A DNA stretch of 64,000 nucleotides from Pseudorhodoplanes sinuspersici (GCF_002119765.1 NZ_CP021112.1:5264501-5328500), one strand, 5' to 3'; shown: positions 53,237-62,095, numbered from the stretch's first letter. Numbers and translations: made by a program. The notes: generated by a model not told the origin, from the sequence alone.

Positions 53237-54493
53237 ATGGAGCGGTTGCTTCAGGCTGGTCTGACACGGTTCATTCGTCGCGGCAACCTGCGTCTAACGG
53301 TCGCCGACGAAAAACCACTGAATTTCGGCGACGGAACCGGAACGCCGGTTGCGATTCGATTTTGGAATCGCCGCGCGGTGTTACGTGTCCTGCTCAATCC
53401 GGAGTTGCGTTTCGGCGAAGCCTATATGAAGGGCGACTTTGTGCTCGAAAGCGGCACGATTGCCGACCTGCTTTCGGTGCTGATGTCGCAGGGACAGCAT
53501 GGCGAGGTCCCCTTCTTCGCACGCCCGCAAGCGATCCTGCGTTATGGCCGTCGCCGGTTGGACCAATTCAACCACCGGAAGCGCTCGCGGCGCAATGTCG
53601 CCCATCACTATGACCTCGACGGGCGTCTCTACTCGCTCTTCCTCGATGCCGATCGGCAATATAGCTGCGCCTATTTTGAGACGCCGGATCAGACGCTCGA
53701 TGATGCGCAGCTCGCCAAGAAGCGGCATCTCGCCGCCAAGTTGCTGATCGAAAGCGGCCAGCGCCTGCTCGACATCGGCTCCGGCTGGGGCGGACTCGGC
53801 CTTTATCTCGCCGAATATTGCGGCGCCAAGGTCACCGGCGTCACCCTGTCGGAAGAACAACTCAAGCTTGCGCGCGGCCGCGCCGTCGAACGTCACCTGA
53901 CCGATTCGGTCGAATTCCGTCTGCAGGATTATCGCGATCTCAACGAACGCTTCGACCGGATTGTCTCGGTCGGCATGTTCGAGCATGTCGGCGTCAATCA
54001 CTACCGCGGCTTTTTTGAGCAATGCGCGCGCCTCTTGAGCGACGACGGGGTCATGGTGTTGCATTCGATCGGGCGGTCGGAAGGCCCGAGCGCCACCAAT
54101 CCATGGATCGACAAATACATCTTCCCCGGCGGCTACATCCCTGCTTTGTCCGAAGTCCTGCCGGCGATTGAGCGCGCCGGACTGCTCGTCACCGATATCG
54201 AAATCCTGCGCCTGCATTATGCGGAGACACTCAAGGCCTGGCGGACCCGTTTCATGGCCCGTGCCGAGGAGGCGCGCCGCCTTTACGACGAGCGATTCGT
54301 GCGGATGTGGGAATTCTACCTGGCAGCATCGGAGATGGCGTTCCGCCATCAGGGCATGATGGTGTTCCAGATCCAGCTCGCCAAACGTGTCGAGGCCGTG
54401 CCGATCACGCGTGATTATATCCCACGCGAGGAAAACCGGCTGCGCGCGCGGGAACGCAACACGCGCGCACCGTTGCGCATGGCCGGCGAATGA
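53237..54493 (+). CDS. cfa: Cyclopropane-fatty-acyl-phospholipid synthase family methyltransferase
   Basis: A 418-residue SAM-dependent enzyme of the CFA synthase family, which adds a methylene to unsaturated phospholipid acyl chains. Motifs: FGEAYMKGDFVLESG, NVAHHYDLDGRLYSLFLDADRQYSCAYFE (substrate/bicarbonate region), the SAM site LLDIGSGWGGLGLYLAEYCGAKVTGVTLSEEQ (about 177-208), SVGMFEHVGVNHYRGFF, and FIFPGGYIPAL-type IFPGGYIPALSE near 295. Length is a little above E. coli Cfa. GGAGG precedes the ATG. It is monocistronic, with a repeat-rich gap before dnaB. Confidence 0.92.
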   Translation: MERLLQAGLTRFIRRGNLRLTVADEKPLNFGDGTGTPVAIRFWNRRAVLRVLLNPELRFGEAYMKGDFVLESGTIADLLSVLMSQGQHGEVPFFARPQAILRYGRRRLDQFNHRKRSRRNVAHHYDLDGRLYSLFLDADRQYSCAYFETPDQTLDDAQLAKKRHLAAKLLIESGQRLLDIGSGWGGLGLYLAEYCGAKVTGVTLSEEQLKLARGRAVERHLTDSVEFRLQDYRDLNERFDRIVSVGMFEHVGVNHYRGFFEQCARLLSDDGVMVLHSIGRSEGPSATNPWIDKYIFPGGYIPALSEVLPAIERAGLLVTDIEILRLHYAETLKAWRTRFMARAEEARRLYDERFVRMWEFYLAASEMAFRHQGMMVFQIQLAKRVEAVPITRDYIPREENRLRARERNTRAPLRMAGE

Positions 54494-54544
54494 TCGCTGA
54501 CCGGATTACCATCCGCGGCTGATTTACCCGCACTAGTCAAGAAT

Positions 54545-54558
54545 ATTCACGCGTGAAT
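54545..54558. repeat. Perfect 14 bp palindrome ATTCACGCGTGAAT
   Basis: A perfect dyad, followed 11 bp later by the partly similar TTCGCGTGAG. It lies 52 bp after the cfa stop, at the start of a 415 bp stretch without a gene before dnaB. It might be an operator or the border of the inverted-repeat element next to it. Confidence 0.6.
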
Positions 54559-54642
54559 TTTGTGTTCGCGTGAGTTATGGGGACATTCGCAATTCGTCCC
54601 AACACACGAATGGCTTCAGTGCTACAGCAGTTTCGTTCCGGG

Positions 54643-54722
54643 TCTAGTGCAGTGTTTTTGACGTTCCGATCACCCTTGCGGTAATCTCTCCATCGGAACG
54701 TCAGAAACAAAACCGCACTAGA
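54643..54722. repeat. Long inverted repeat 1 upstream of dnaB
   Basis: The left arm TCTAGTGC...TGACGTTCCGAT (54643-54670) pairs with ATCGGAACGTCA...GCACTAGA (54692-54722). About 28-31 bp arms have three or four mismatches or bulges, and a 21-base loop separates them. The termini TCTAGTGC/GCACTAGA are perfect. It resembles a small mobile palindromic unit. Confidence 0.8.
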
Positions 54723-54732
54723 ATCAAATATT

Positions 54733-54810
54733 GCGAGTGTCCTTTTGTCTCCAACGCTTCGTTTAGAAGTCGCGGCAAGGGATACGAAGCGTTGGAGACA
54801 GGACACTCGC
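54733..54810. repeat. Long inverted repeat 2 upstream of dnaB
   Basis: GCGAGTGTCC-TTT-TGTCTCCAACGCTTCGT (54733-54762) pairs with ACGAAGCGTTGGAGACAGGACACTCGC (54784-54810). Twenty-seven base pairs are perfect apart from three extra T residues in the left arm, and the loop is 21 bases. It starts 10 bp after inverted repeat 1. The dnaB start is about 100 bp downstream. Confidence 0.85.
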
Positions 54811-54908
54811 CGCAATCTCGGAGGTGTTTGTACACGTAGCGTTTGTTGCGATGCGTGCCGCAATGGGCCGATTAAAAAACTTAGACTGATACAAAGACCG
54901 CTGGACCG

Positions 54909-56402
54909 ATGGCACCCTTCGACTCAACCGCGCGTAAACTCGCCGCGGACCAATCACCGCTCTACCGCGCTGCGCCGCACAACATCGAGGCCGAGCAGGC
55001 GCTTCTCGGTGCCATTCTAGTCAACAACGAAGCGCTCTATCGCGTCTCCGATTTTCTGGAAGCGCGACACTTCTTCGAGCCGATTCACCAGAAGATTTTC
55101 GAACTGGCCTCCCAGCTCGTGCGCGCGGGCAAGGTCGCAAGCCCGGTCACGCTGAAGACCTTCCTGCCCGGCGATGCCGATATCGGCGGTCTGACGGTCA
55201 ACCAGTATCTCGCGCGGCTCGCGGCAGAAGCCACCACCGTCATCAACGCACAGGATTACGGCCGCACCATCTATGATCTCTCGGTGCGCCGCTCGCTGAT
55301 CGTGATCGGCGAGGATATCGTCAATGAGGCCTATGACGCACCGGTCGATTTCGCGCCGGCCAAACAGATCGAGGAAGCCGAGCGCCGGCTTTATGAGGTC
55401 GCGGAAAGCGGCCGCTATGAAGGCGGCTTCCAGGCGTTCTCGCAAGCGATCACCACCGCCGTCGATCTCGCCGCCAAGGCCTATCAGCGCGACGGAAAAC
55501 TGTCCGGCATCGCGTCCGGCCTGAACGATCTCGATCACAAGATGGGCGGGTTGCAGCCGTCCGATCTGATCATCGTTGCCGGCCGCCCCGGCATGGGCAA
55601 GACCGCGCTCGCCACCAACATCGCCTACAATATCGCCAAGGCGTGGCAGGGTGAGGTGCGGCCCGATGGCCATATCACGACCGTCAATGGCGGCATCGTC
55701 GGCTTCTTCTCGCTCGAAATGTCGGCCGATCAGCTCGCCACCCGTATTCTCGCCGAGCGCACCGGCATTCCGTCGAGCACGATCCGCCGCGGCGGTATCA
55801 GCGAAGCCGATTTCGAAGTCATCCGCGACGTCTCGCTCGAACTGCAGAACATGAAGTTCTTCGTCGACGACACCGGCGGTCTGTCGATCGCGCAATTGAT
55901 GGCGCGCGCCCGCCGCCTGAAGCGTCAGCGCGGGCTCGACATGCTGGTGATCGACTATATCCAGCTCCTCTCCGGCTCCAGCAAGCGCGCCTCCGAAGGC
56001 CGCGTGCAGGAAATCACCGAAATCACCACCAGCCTCAAAGCGCTGGCGAAGGAGTTGAGCGTTCCGATCATCGCCCTCTCCCAGCTTTCGCGTCAGGTCG
56101 AAAACCGCGACGACAAGCGTCCGCAGCTCTCTGACCTTCGTGAATCGGGCTCGATCGAGCAGGACGCCGACGTGGTCTTGTTCGTCTATCGCGAAGAATA
56201 TTATCTGCAGAGCAAGGAGCCGCGGCCGGGCACCGAAGAGCATGCCAAGTGGATGGTCGAAATGGCAGCGGTCCATGGCAAGGCCGAGGTGATCATCGGC
56301 AAACAGCGTCACGGCCCCACCGGCACGGTGCCGCTGCAATTCGATGCCAGCGTCACCCGCTTCGGCGATCTGGCGCCGGACGGCCAGTTGCCACGCTATT
56401 AA
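54909..56402 (+). CDS. dnaB: Replicative DNA helicase DnaB
   Basis: A 497-residue hexameric helicase that unwinds DNA at the fork. The N-terminal primase-interacting domain starts RAAPHNIEAEQALLGAILVNNEAL (about 19-42). The RecA-like domain has Walker A GRPGMGKTALATN (about 221-233), VGFFSLEMSADQLATRI, Walker B MLVIDYIQLL (about 341-350), ALAKELSVPIIALSQLSRQVE and SGSIEQDADVVLFVYREEYY. There is no intein. Length is usual for Rhizobiales. alr and radA follow in the same direction. Confidence 0.97.
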   Translation: MAPFDSTARKLAADQSPLYRAAPHNIEAEQALLGAILVNNEALYRVSDFLEARHFFEPIHQKIFELASQLVRAGKVASPVTLKTFLPGDADIGGLTVNQYLARLAAEATTVINAQDYGRTIYDLSVRRSLIVIGEDIVNEAYDAPVDFAPAKQIEEAERRLYEVAESGRYEGGFQAFSQAITTAVDLAAKAYQRDGKLSGIASGLNDLDHKMGGLQPSDLIIVAGRPGMGKTALATNIAYNIAKAWQGEVRPDGHITTVNGGIVGFFSLEMSADQLATRILAERTGIPSSTIRRGGISEADFEVIRDVSLELQNMKFFVDDTGGLSIAQLMARARRLKRQRGLDMLVIDYIQLLSGSSKRASEGRVQEITEITTSLKALAKELSVPIIALSQLSRQVENRDDKRPQLSDLRESGSIEQDADVVLFVYREEYYLQSKEPRPGTEEHAKWMVEMAAVHGKAEVIIGKQRHGPTGTVPLQFDASVTRFGDLAPDGQLPRY

Positions 56403-56534
56403 CGCATTGTGCTGCGCATGAGGTGCGGAGACACAAGAATCGCTTGGCGTTTGACGAACAGACCTCATCTTGGAATGGCTTGTCGTCAGTGCGCTTGAAC
56501 GGCGCTTTGCCCTTTTCTGTTTGATGTGAGTTCG

Positions 56535-57716
56535 ATGCAGGGATCTCTTCCAGTCTCGCCGTCATCCGACACGCAGGACGAGCTTGCTCCTGCCGTCGCG
56601 GTCGGCGCGCCTGTGGATGAAGCCGGAGGTGTCCTCACCATCGACCTGTCGGCGATCGAGTCCAACTGGAAGACCCTGCGTTCGGCCTCAACTCCCGCAG
56701 AATGCGCTGCTGTCGTGAAAGCCAATGGCTATGGGCTTGGTCTTGAGCCTGTCGCTCAACGGCTTACGCAAGCCGGCTGCACGACATTCTTCGTCGCCGA
56801 TCTGTCCGAAGGCAAACGGCTGCGCAAGGTCGCGCCTGACGCCGACATCTATATTCTCAATGGCCTCGCGCCCGGCACCGGCCAGGCCTTCGCCGACAGC
56901 AATCTGCGACCGGTCATCGGCTCGGCGGCCGAGATTGCCGAGTGGGATGCCTTCACCAGCGTGCATCAATGGGATGGCGGCTTCGCCCTGCATGTCGACA
57001 CCGGCATGAACCGCCTCGGCATGTCGGTCGAGGAAGCAGCTGCCTTTGCCCCGCGCATCAACGCGGCCAATCACGGGCTCAAGCTTCTGATGAGCCACTT
57101 CGTCGCCGCGCAATTTGCGCAAAGCCCGCGCAATGCCGAGCAGTTGCAGAGCTTCCGCGATATCCGTGCGCTCTATCGCGGCGTGCCGGCATCGATTGCG
57201 AACTCCTCGGGCATCTTTCTCAACGCCGACGCACATCTCGATCTGGTGCGACCCGGTGTTGCGCTCTACGGCGTCAATCCAACGCCGTCGACGAAAAACC
57301 CGATGCAGCCAGTGGTCGAACTGAAAGTGCGGGTCGCGCAGGTGCGCGATGTCGCCTTCGGCGAGACGGTCGGCTATGACGCGACCTGGACCGCGCGGCG
57401 GCCCTCACGCATTGCTGTCGTCACCATGGGCTATGCCGACGGCTTTTTCCGTTCCGCCAGCGGCGACGACCAGAAGCCGGGCGGCACACTTTATGTTGCC
57501 GGGCACTCGTGTCCGATCGTCGGCCGCATCTCGATGGATCTCACCGCGCTCGATATCACCGACCTGCCCGATCGCGCGGTGAAACGCGGCGACCTTGCCA
57601 CCGTGATCGGCGAAGAGCGCGATGTCGATGCGACGGGCGAGATGCTCGGCACCATCGGCTATGAGGTTCTGACCAGCCTCGGCCGCCGCTATGCGCGGGT
57701 TTACAAGAACGATTGA
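56535..57716 (+). CDS. alr: Alanine racemase
   Basis: A 393-residue PLP enzyme that interconverts L- and D-alanine for peptidoglycan. The PLP lysine is Lys62 in AAVVKANGYGLG. The second catalytic base, Tyr, is in GETVGYDATWTARRPSRIAVVTMGYADGF (about 278). HVDTGMNRLGMS, NSSGIFLNADAHLDLVRPGVALYG and PIVGRISMDLTALDIT are family stretches. About 30 extra residues precede the barrel. The ATG at 56535 or a GTG at 56526 may start it; neither has a clear Shine-Dalgarno. It sits between dnaB and radA. Confidence 0.96.
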   Translation: MQGSLPVSPSSDTQDELAPAVAVGAPVDEAGGVLTIDLSAIESNWKTLRSASTPAECAAVVKANGYGLGLEPVAQRLTQAGCTTFFVADLSEGKRLRKVAPDADIYILNGLAPGTGQAFADSNLRPVIGSAAEIAEWDAFTSVHQWDGGFALHVDTGMNRLGMSVEEAAAFAPRINAANHGLKLLMSHFVAAQFAQSPRNAEQLQSFRDIRALYRGVPASIANSSGIFLNADAHLDLVRPGVALYGVNPTPSTKNPMQPVVELKVRVAQVRDVAFGETVGYDATWTARRPSRIAVVTMGYADGFFRSASGDDQKPGGTLYVAGHSCPIVGRISMDLTALDITDLPDRAVKRGDLATVIGEERDVDATGEMLGTIGYEVLTSLGRRYARVYKND

Positions 57717-57748
57717 CTTCACAGCCTCTCTGGCGCCTCGATAGGCCC

Positions 57749-59158
57749 ATGAGTCGCAAAGGCCCCTCCTTCATCTGTCAGAATTGCGGCGCGGCCTATA
57801 ACCGCTGGCAGGGCAAGTGCGAATCCTGCGGCGAGTGGAACACGCTGGCCGAGGAATCCGTTGCGCCGCCGCTTGGCAAGGCCGGTCCCGGCAAAGCTTC
57901 GGGACGCGGCCGCGCTTTCGCGCTGCAGTCTCTGTCCGGCGGCGAGATCAAGGACGCGCCGCGCATCGCCACCGGCATCGGCGAATTCGACCGCGTCACT
58001 GGCGGTGGCCTTGTCCCCGGCTCGGTGCTGCTGCTCGGCGGCGATCCCGGCATCGGCAAATCGACGCTGCTGGTTCAGGTCGCCGCCGCGCTGGCCAATC
58101 TGAAGCAGCGCTCGGTGTATATCTCCGGCGAAGAAGCGGTGGCGCAGGTGCGCTTGCGCGCCGAGCGTCTCGCGCTCGCCGGCGCCACAGTCGAACTCGC
58201 CTCCGAAACCTCGGTCGAGGACATCATCGCGACGCTCTCGACCGGCGACCTGCCGCGCCTTGTGGTGATCGACTCGATCCAGACCATGTGGACCGACACG
58301 GTCGAATCCTCGCCCGGCACGGTGACACAGGTGCGCACCTCGGCTCAGGCCCTGATCCGTTTCGCCAAGCGCAGCGGCGCCTGTGTGATCCTCGTCGGTC
58401 ACGTCACCAAGGACGGACAGATCGCAGGTCCCCGCGTGGTCGAACACATGGTCGATGCGGTGATGTCGTTCGAAGGCGAAGGCTCGCATCAATTCCGCAT
58501 CCTGCGTGCCGTGAAGAATCGTTTCGGCCCGACCGACGAGATCGGCGTGTTCGAGATGACCGGGCTTGGCCTGCGCGAAGTGCAGAACCCGTCCGAACTC
58601 TTCCTGTCGGAGCGCGATCTCGGCTCGCCCGGCACCGCCGTGTTCGCCGGGATCGAAGGCACGCGCCCGGTGCTCGTCGAAATCCAGGCGCTGGTCGCGC
58701 CGAGCGCGCTGGGCACGCCGCGTAGAGCCGTGGTCGGCTGGGACCCGAGCCGATTGTCGATGGTGATCGCCGTACTTGAAGCGCATTGCGGCGTGCGGCT
58801 TGCGCAGCACGACGTTTATCTCAACGTCGCCGGCGGTCTGCGCATCAACGAGCCCGCCGCCGATCTCGCCGCAGCCGCGGCACTGGTGTCGTCGCTGGCC
58901 GGCGCGCCGCTGCCGGCCGACGCTGTGTATTTCGGCGAAGTGTCGTTGTCGGGCGCCATCCGCCCGGTGGCGCAAAGCCCCGCGCGATTGAAGGAAGCCG
59001 CCAAGCTCGGTTTCCAGCGCGCCTGCCTGCCCGATCCCGGCCGGTCAGACGCGCCATCTGATGCCGGTCTTGCGCTGTCGACGCACGGCAACCTCGCCTC
59101 GCTCGTCGCCGACATCGCCGCGCGGGGCGGCAAGGGCCGGATGCGGAAAGAGGCTTAG
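57749..59158 (+). CDS. radA: DNA repair protein RadA
   Basis: A 469-residue RecA-like ATPase and helicase that helps process recombination branches. A four-cysteine zinc finger lies at the N-terminus (CQNCGAAYNRWQGKCESCGEW). Walker A is GGDPGIGKSTLL (about 93-104). The RadA-specific motif is in RAVKNRFGPTDEIGVFEM, with KNRFG near residue 252. The C-terminus is a Lon-protease-like domain lacking protease activity (LRINEPAADLAAAAALVSSLAGAPLP). The ATG at 57749 gives the family start MSRKGPSFICQNCG. It follows alr by 32 bp. Confidence 0.97.
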   Translation: MSRKGPSFICQNCGAAYNRWQGKCESCGEWNTLAEESVAPPLGKAGPGKASGRGRAFALQSLSGGEIKDAPRIATGIGEFDRVTGGGLVPGSVLLLGGDPGIGKSTLLVQVAAALANLKQRSVYISGEEAVAQVRLRAERLALAGATVELASETSVEDIIATLSTGDLPRLVVIDSIQTMWTDTVESSPGTVTQVRTSAQALIRFAKRSGACVILVGHVTKDGQIAGPRVVEHMVDAVMSFEGEGSHQFRILRAVKNRFGPTDEIGVFEMTGLGLREVQNPSELFLSERDLGSPGTAVFAGIEGTRPVLVEIQALVAPSALGTPRRAVVGWDPSRLSMVIAVLEAHCGVRLAQHDVYLNVAGGLRINEPAADLAAAAALVSSLAGAPLPADAVYFGEVSLSGAIRPVAQSPARLKEAAKLGFQRACLPDPGRSDAPSDAGLALSTHGNLASLVADIAARGGKGRMRKEA

Positions 59159-59232
59159 GACTTTCTCGGTTCGTCTTGGCCCAACGGCCTAAGTCAGCTG
59201 AGGAATGTCATTGACGGGCGGTCCCTCCTCAT

Positions 59233-59323
59233 CCGCTCATTCCCGCGCAAGCGGGAATCCAGAAAGCTTCCATGGAGATCACTGCTAATGGCTCTGGATC
59301 CCCGCCGGCGCGGGGATGAGCGG
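59233..59323. repeat. REP-like inverted repeat after radA
   Basis: CCGCTCATTCCCGCGC at 59233 is inverted at 59308-59323 (GCGCGGGGATGAGCGG, one mismatch pair). Inner AATCCAGA pairs with TCTGGATC. The left half is itself a hairpin (TTCCCGCGCAAGCGGGAA). It belongs to the same family as 3585-3690, at the same position relative to the gene end. Confidence 0.85.
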
Positions 59324-59395
59324 GTGTTGAAAGAGCCGGCAAAACAACAGCCGCCAAACTCCCACTTGACATCCTCCCCAAGTTGTGATTTTTTT

Positions 59396-59890
59396 CCTAT
59401 ATCCCGTCCCGCTGAAGGGGCGTTTCATGAGCGTCGTGAGACGCGGGGCGGGGAGCGGTGGCCGTACGGCGGGCAGACGTAACCCGCTGTGCGGTCGGTT
59501 CAAGCCGCGTCCCGCCAGGCTAGCTGCCCGGCGTTTCGGTGGAGGAACGTCCACTGGGGACGATGGAGCAGACCGTCAAACACCGCGCGCGGAACGCCGG
59601 AGTCTTTTCGGCGGTTCGTGGTGCTACCAATCTCATGCGCTTTCACACTTTGCGCATGGGGCCATGGGCTGGCCAGAAAGCCCGGCGTTCCGCGCGCCCT
59701 TCGTTTTGAAGGGCATCAAGCGGCGGCTTTGGACGACGGCGTACCCCGCGCCGCAAAGAACAGGGGCGGCGGAGCTTTGTCTTGACGATGCTTTTTTCTA
59801 TGCGGTCGTCCGCGCGAATGCGAGGACCCATACGCCGAGACCTTTCAGCGAAGTTCGGCTCTACGGAAAACCAACAAACGACTGCGATTA
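59396..59890. repeat. Probable degenerate dispersed element in the radA-serpin gap
   Basis: About 500 bp without a recognisable gene. It begins with CCCGTCCCGCTGAAGGGGCG. It contains a perfect 16 bp inverted repeat, GCGCGCGGAACGCCGG (59585-59600) and CCGGCGTTCCGCGCGC (59682-59697). Both sequences resemble a GC-rich element that I remember from many Bradyrhizobium genomes. The open frames here encode Arg/Gly-rich products with no family features, so I treat them as non-genes. A REP-like half unit lies at 59895-59916. Confidence 0.5.
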
Positions 59891-59934
59891 TGGGCCCCCG
59901 CTTTCGCGGGAGCGACCCGCAGGTATCGAAGAAT

Positions 59935-61176
59935 TCAGCTCCGCGGATCGCTCACGCGACCCTCGAACAGGATCGCGCCAGTCTTGTCATCGGTGATGAA
60001 AAACAAGAAGGGCCGGTCGATCTGAAAGCGCTCGACATTGTCCGGCCGCATCGCTCGCGTTGTCACCACGACTGCTGTCGCAGCGGCGGCTTCAGTGCCC
60101 TCCTCTGCGACCTCGATCACCGCCCGATGCACGATCTGGTCGATCGTCGATTGCGCCTCGCTGCGCGGCTTGCCGGTGAGCCCCGAGAGATCGGACTGCG
60201 CCGGATCAAACACCTTGCTCATACCGAAACTCTTGAACGGCTCGATCAGGTCCGCCTTGAACTCGAATTTGAAGCGCGGCATCGACAACGCCACCATGCG
60301 CTTCTGCGCATCGCGCACCGATTGCAGCAAGCCTTCTGTCTTGGCACCGTTCAGCCCCGCAATCAGCGTGTCGAGACCACCGGCCTCATCGGGCAGCACA
60401 ATCGTCATCGACAAGCCGTCCACCGCATAGGGCTGACGGACCGCCGCAAAGCCCTCACCTTTGGCAATTGCAAATTCAGCTTGCTGGGTCATCGTCGGAA
60501 CGCTGATCTGTTCGCCACTGACCAGCGTGAACGGACGGTCGCGCGTTGCCGATGGCGAAAAGGCGCTGGCCCAGGGCGCTTTGAAATAGACGGCGTTGAG
60601 CAGCACATGCGAATCGCTCGGGTTCAGCCGCTCCAGGATCTTTTCGATCTTGCCTTCGGTCTTGTCCCTGACCCACGTGTTGACCGTATCGAGCGTGGCG
60701 CCCTTGAAAATCTCCGAGCCGTATTGCGTGCGGATCGTTTCCTCAAACACAGGCGCGACACTCGCGGCCGCATTCACCAGCATCATCGCATTGGCGATCC
60801 GCAAGGTAGCCGCCGGCGCCGGCTTGGACTCAGGGCTGACGTTGTAGGCAGCAAAGCTCTCAAGCGCCCGCGCATTGGCGCCATCAATCTCGGTGACCGG
60901 CAGCGCGTGCCGCAGCACCTCATGCATTTCGATCTGGGTGTCGCCCCGCGCGCCGGAGAGCACCATCGCCATCGCAGTCCCAATGGAATATGGCGAGAAG
61001 ACGATATTACCCGGCTGCCCGGCGAATGCGCGAAGCAGCTCTTGGCCAGACCTATTGTAGGCCTCGGTCAGTGGCCGACCTTTGGCCTGTTCGGCGGCAT
61101 TGGAAACCGGCGCCAGCGGCAAACTGAAAGCCAGGATCAAAGCCGCCGCAGCGCCGTGATTTACAGTCCATCGCAT
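59935..61176 (-). CDS. Secreted serpin (serine protease inhibitor family)
   Basis: A 413-residue protein with signal peptide MRWTVNHGAAAALILAFSLPLAPVSNA and the complete serpin fold. Landmarks: NIVFSPYSIGTAMAMVLSGARGDT (about 57-80), NAVYFKAPWASAF, and the C-terminal RPFLFFITDDKTGAILFEGRVSDP. The reactive-loop hinge EEGTEAAAATAVVV (358-371) keeps the small residues required for loop insertion, so it should be inhibitory. Counting from Gly360 as P15 places P1 at Arg374, followed by Ala, which predicts a trypsin-like target. The ATG at 61176 has AAGGA upstream; the frame is open to 61215. It is divergent from cvpA. Serpins are sporadic in bacteria. Confidence 0.92.
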   Translation of the reverse strand: MRWTVNHGAAAALILAFSLPLAPVSNAAEQAKGRPLTEAYNRSGQELLRAFAGQPGNIVFSPYSIGTAMAMVLSGARGDTQIEMHEVLRHALPVTEIDGANARALESFAAYNVSPESKPAPAATLRIANAMMLVNAAASVAPVFEETIRTQYGSEIFKGATLDTVNTWVRDKTEGKIEKILERLNPSDSHVLLNAVYFKAPWASAFSPSATRDRPFTLVSGEQISVPTMTQQAEFAIAKGEGFAAVRQPYAVDGLSMTIVLPDEAGGLDTLIAGLNGAKTEGLLQSVRDAQKRMVALSMPRFKFEFKADLIEPFKSFGMSKVFDPAQSDLSGLTGKPRSEAQSTIDQIVHRAVIEVAEEGTEAAAATAVVVTTRAMRPDNVERFQIDRPFLFFITDDKTGAILFEGRVSDPRS

Positions 61177-61406
61177 CGTGGGTTGTCCTTCCCCGCCGGC
61201 TTCTGGCGTGGGCATCTTGTCATTGAGGGCAAACGGGGAAGACCCGCTTGGTCATCAGTTGCTGCAGGCCGGGTCCCGGTTCATCGTCCCGTTCATGGCG
61301 AAAGTCTCCGAAAGACGGGTGACGCGGCAATGCCAGGAAGCTATACAGGCCGCGCCCGTCCGGCATGCCCGGACTTCCGCGCCCGTTCCGAGGCCTTCGT
61401 CCGACC

Positions 61407-62066
61407 ATGCCGATCACGTTGCTCGACATCATCCTTCTTGTCGTCATGCTGATTTCCGGGTTGCTCGCCATGATTCGCGGCTTCATGCGCGAAGTCTTGT
61501 CGATCGCGGCCTGGATCGCCGCCGCGGCCACCACCCTCTACTTCTATGGCCGCCTGCTGCCGTTCGCGAAGGGCTATTTCAACAATGACATCGTGGCGGC
61601 AGGCGCCGTCGTGGGCGGTCTTTTTTTAGGCACCCTTCTGATTGTGTCGATTGTCACGGTCCGGATTTCGGACATGATCCTGGACAGCCGAATCGGCGCT
61701 CTCGATCGGACCCTCGGCTTCCTGTTCGGACTGGGTCGCGGCCTTATCATCGTCGTCGTCGCCTACCTGTTCTTCGACTGGCTGGTTCCACAAAAGTCGC
61801 AGCCGACCTGGGTTACCAGTGCAAAATCCCGTGTTGTCCTTGCGGGCACCGGAGATTGGCTTAAGTCGATGTTGCCGGATGACCCCGAAAGCACCATCTT
61901 AAAACGGTTGAAACGTCCTAAAGAGGACGAGGGCGAGGAGCAGCCCGCCAGCGGCCAGCGTTCGGACAATTCTGCCCCCCGTTCGGGCGCAAGCGCCGGC
62001 GAAGGCTACGACCGGTCCGATCGGACCGATATGCGTCAGTTGATCGAAACGAGGGCCGCGCGTTAG
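61407..62066 (+). CDS. cvpA: CvpA family membrane protein
   Basis: A 219-residue inner-membrane protein of the CvpA (colicin V production) family, probably needed for envelope stability. The first 40 residues MPITLLDIILLVVMLISGLLAMIRGFMREVLSIAAWIAAAA are diagnostic. Four transmembrane helices are seen before residue 130 (two more near 70-90 and 112-130, with LDRTLGFLFGLGRGL between). A polar tail of about 70 residues, rich in Glu, Ser and Arg, follows. The start at 61407 is chosen for the family N-terminus. It lies 29 bp upstream of purF, the classic cvpA-purF pair. Confidence 0.95.
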   Translation: MPITLLDIILLVVMLISGLLAMIRGFMREVLSIAAWIAAAATTLYFYGRLLPFAKGYFNNDIVAAGAVVGGLFLGTLLIVSIVTVRISDMILDSRIGALDRTLGFLFGLGRGLIIVVVAYLFFDWLVPQKSQPTWVTSAKSRVVLAGTGDWLKSMLPDDPESTILKRLKRPKEDEGEEQPASGQRSDNSAPRSGASAGEGYDRSDRTDMRQLIETRAAR

Positions 62067-62095
62067 CAGCCGGTCCGGAGGACTTGAACCACGCA

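Noticed and set aside
54537-54863. A 108-codon minus-strand open frame in the cfa-dnaB gap
   Set aside because: It lies entirely in the two inverted repeats. Its sequence follows from the repeat and has no domain or Shine-Dalgarno. I treat it as part of the repeat element, although the same frame may recur with other copies.
59385-59996. Open frames on both strands in the radA-serpin gap
   Set aside because: They are low-complexity Arg/Gly products that run through inverted repeats and a REP-like unit. Better explained as a dispersed non-coding element.
59782-61452. A 556-codon plus-strand open frame opposite the serpin
   Set aside because: The serpin frame has every family landmark. The plus frame is Arg/His-rich without motifs and overlaps the cvpA start.
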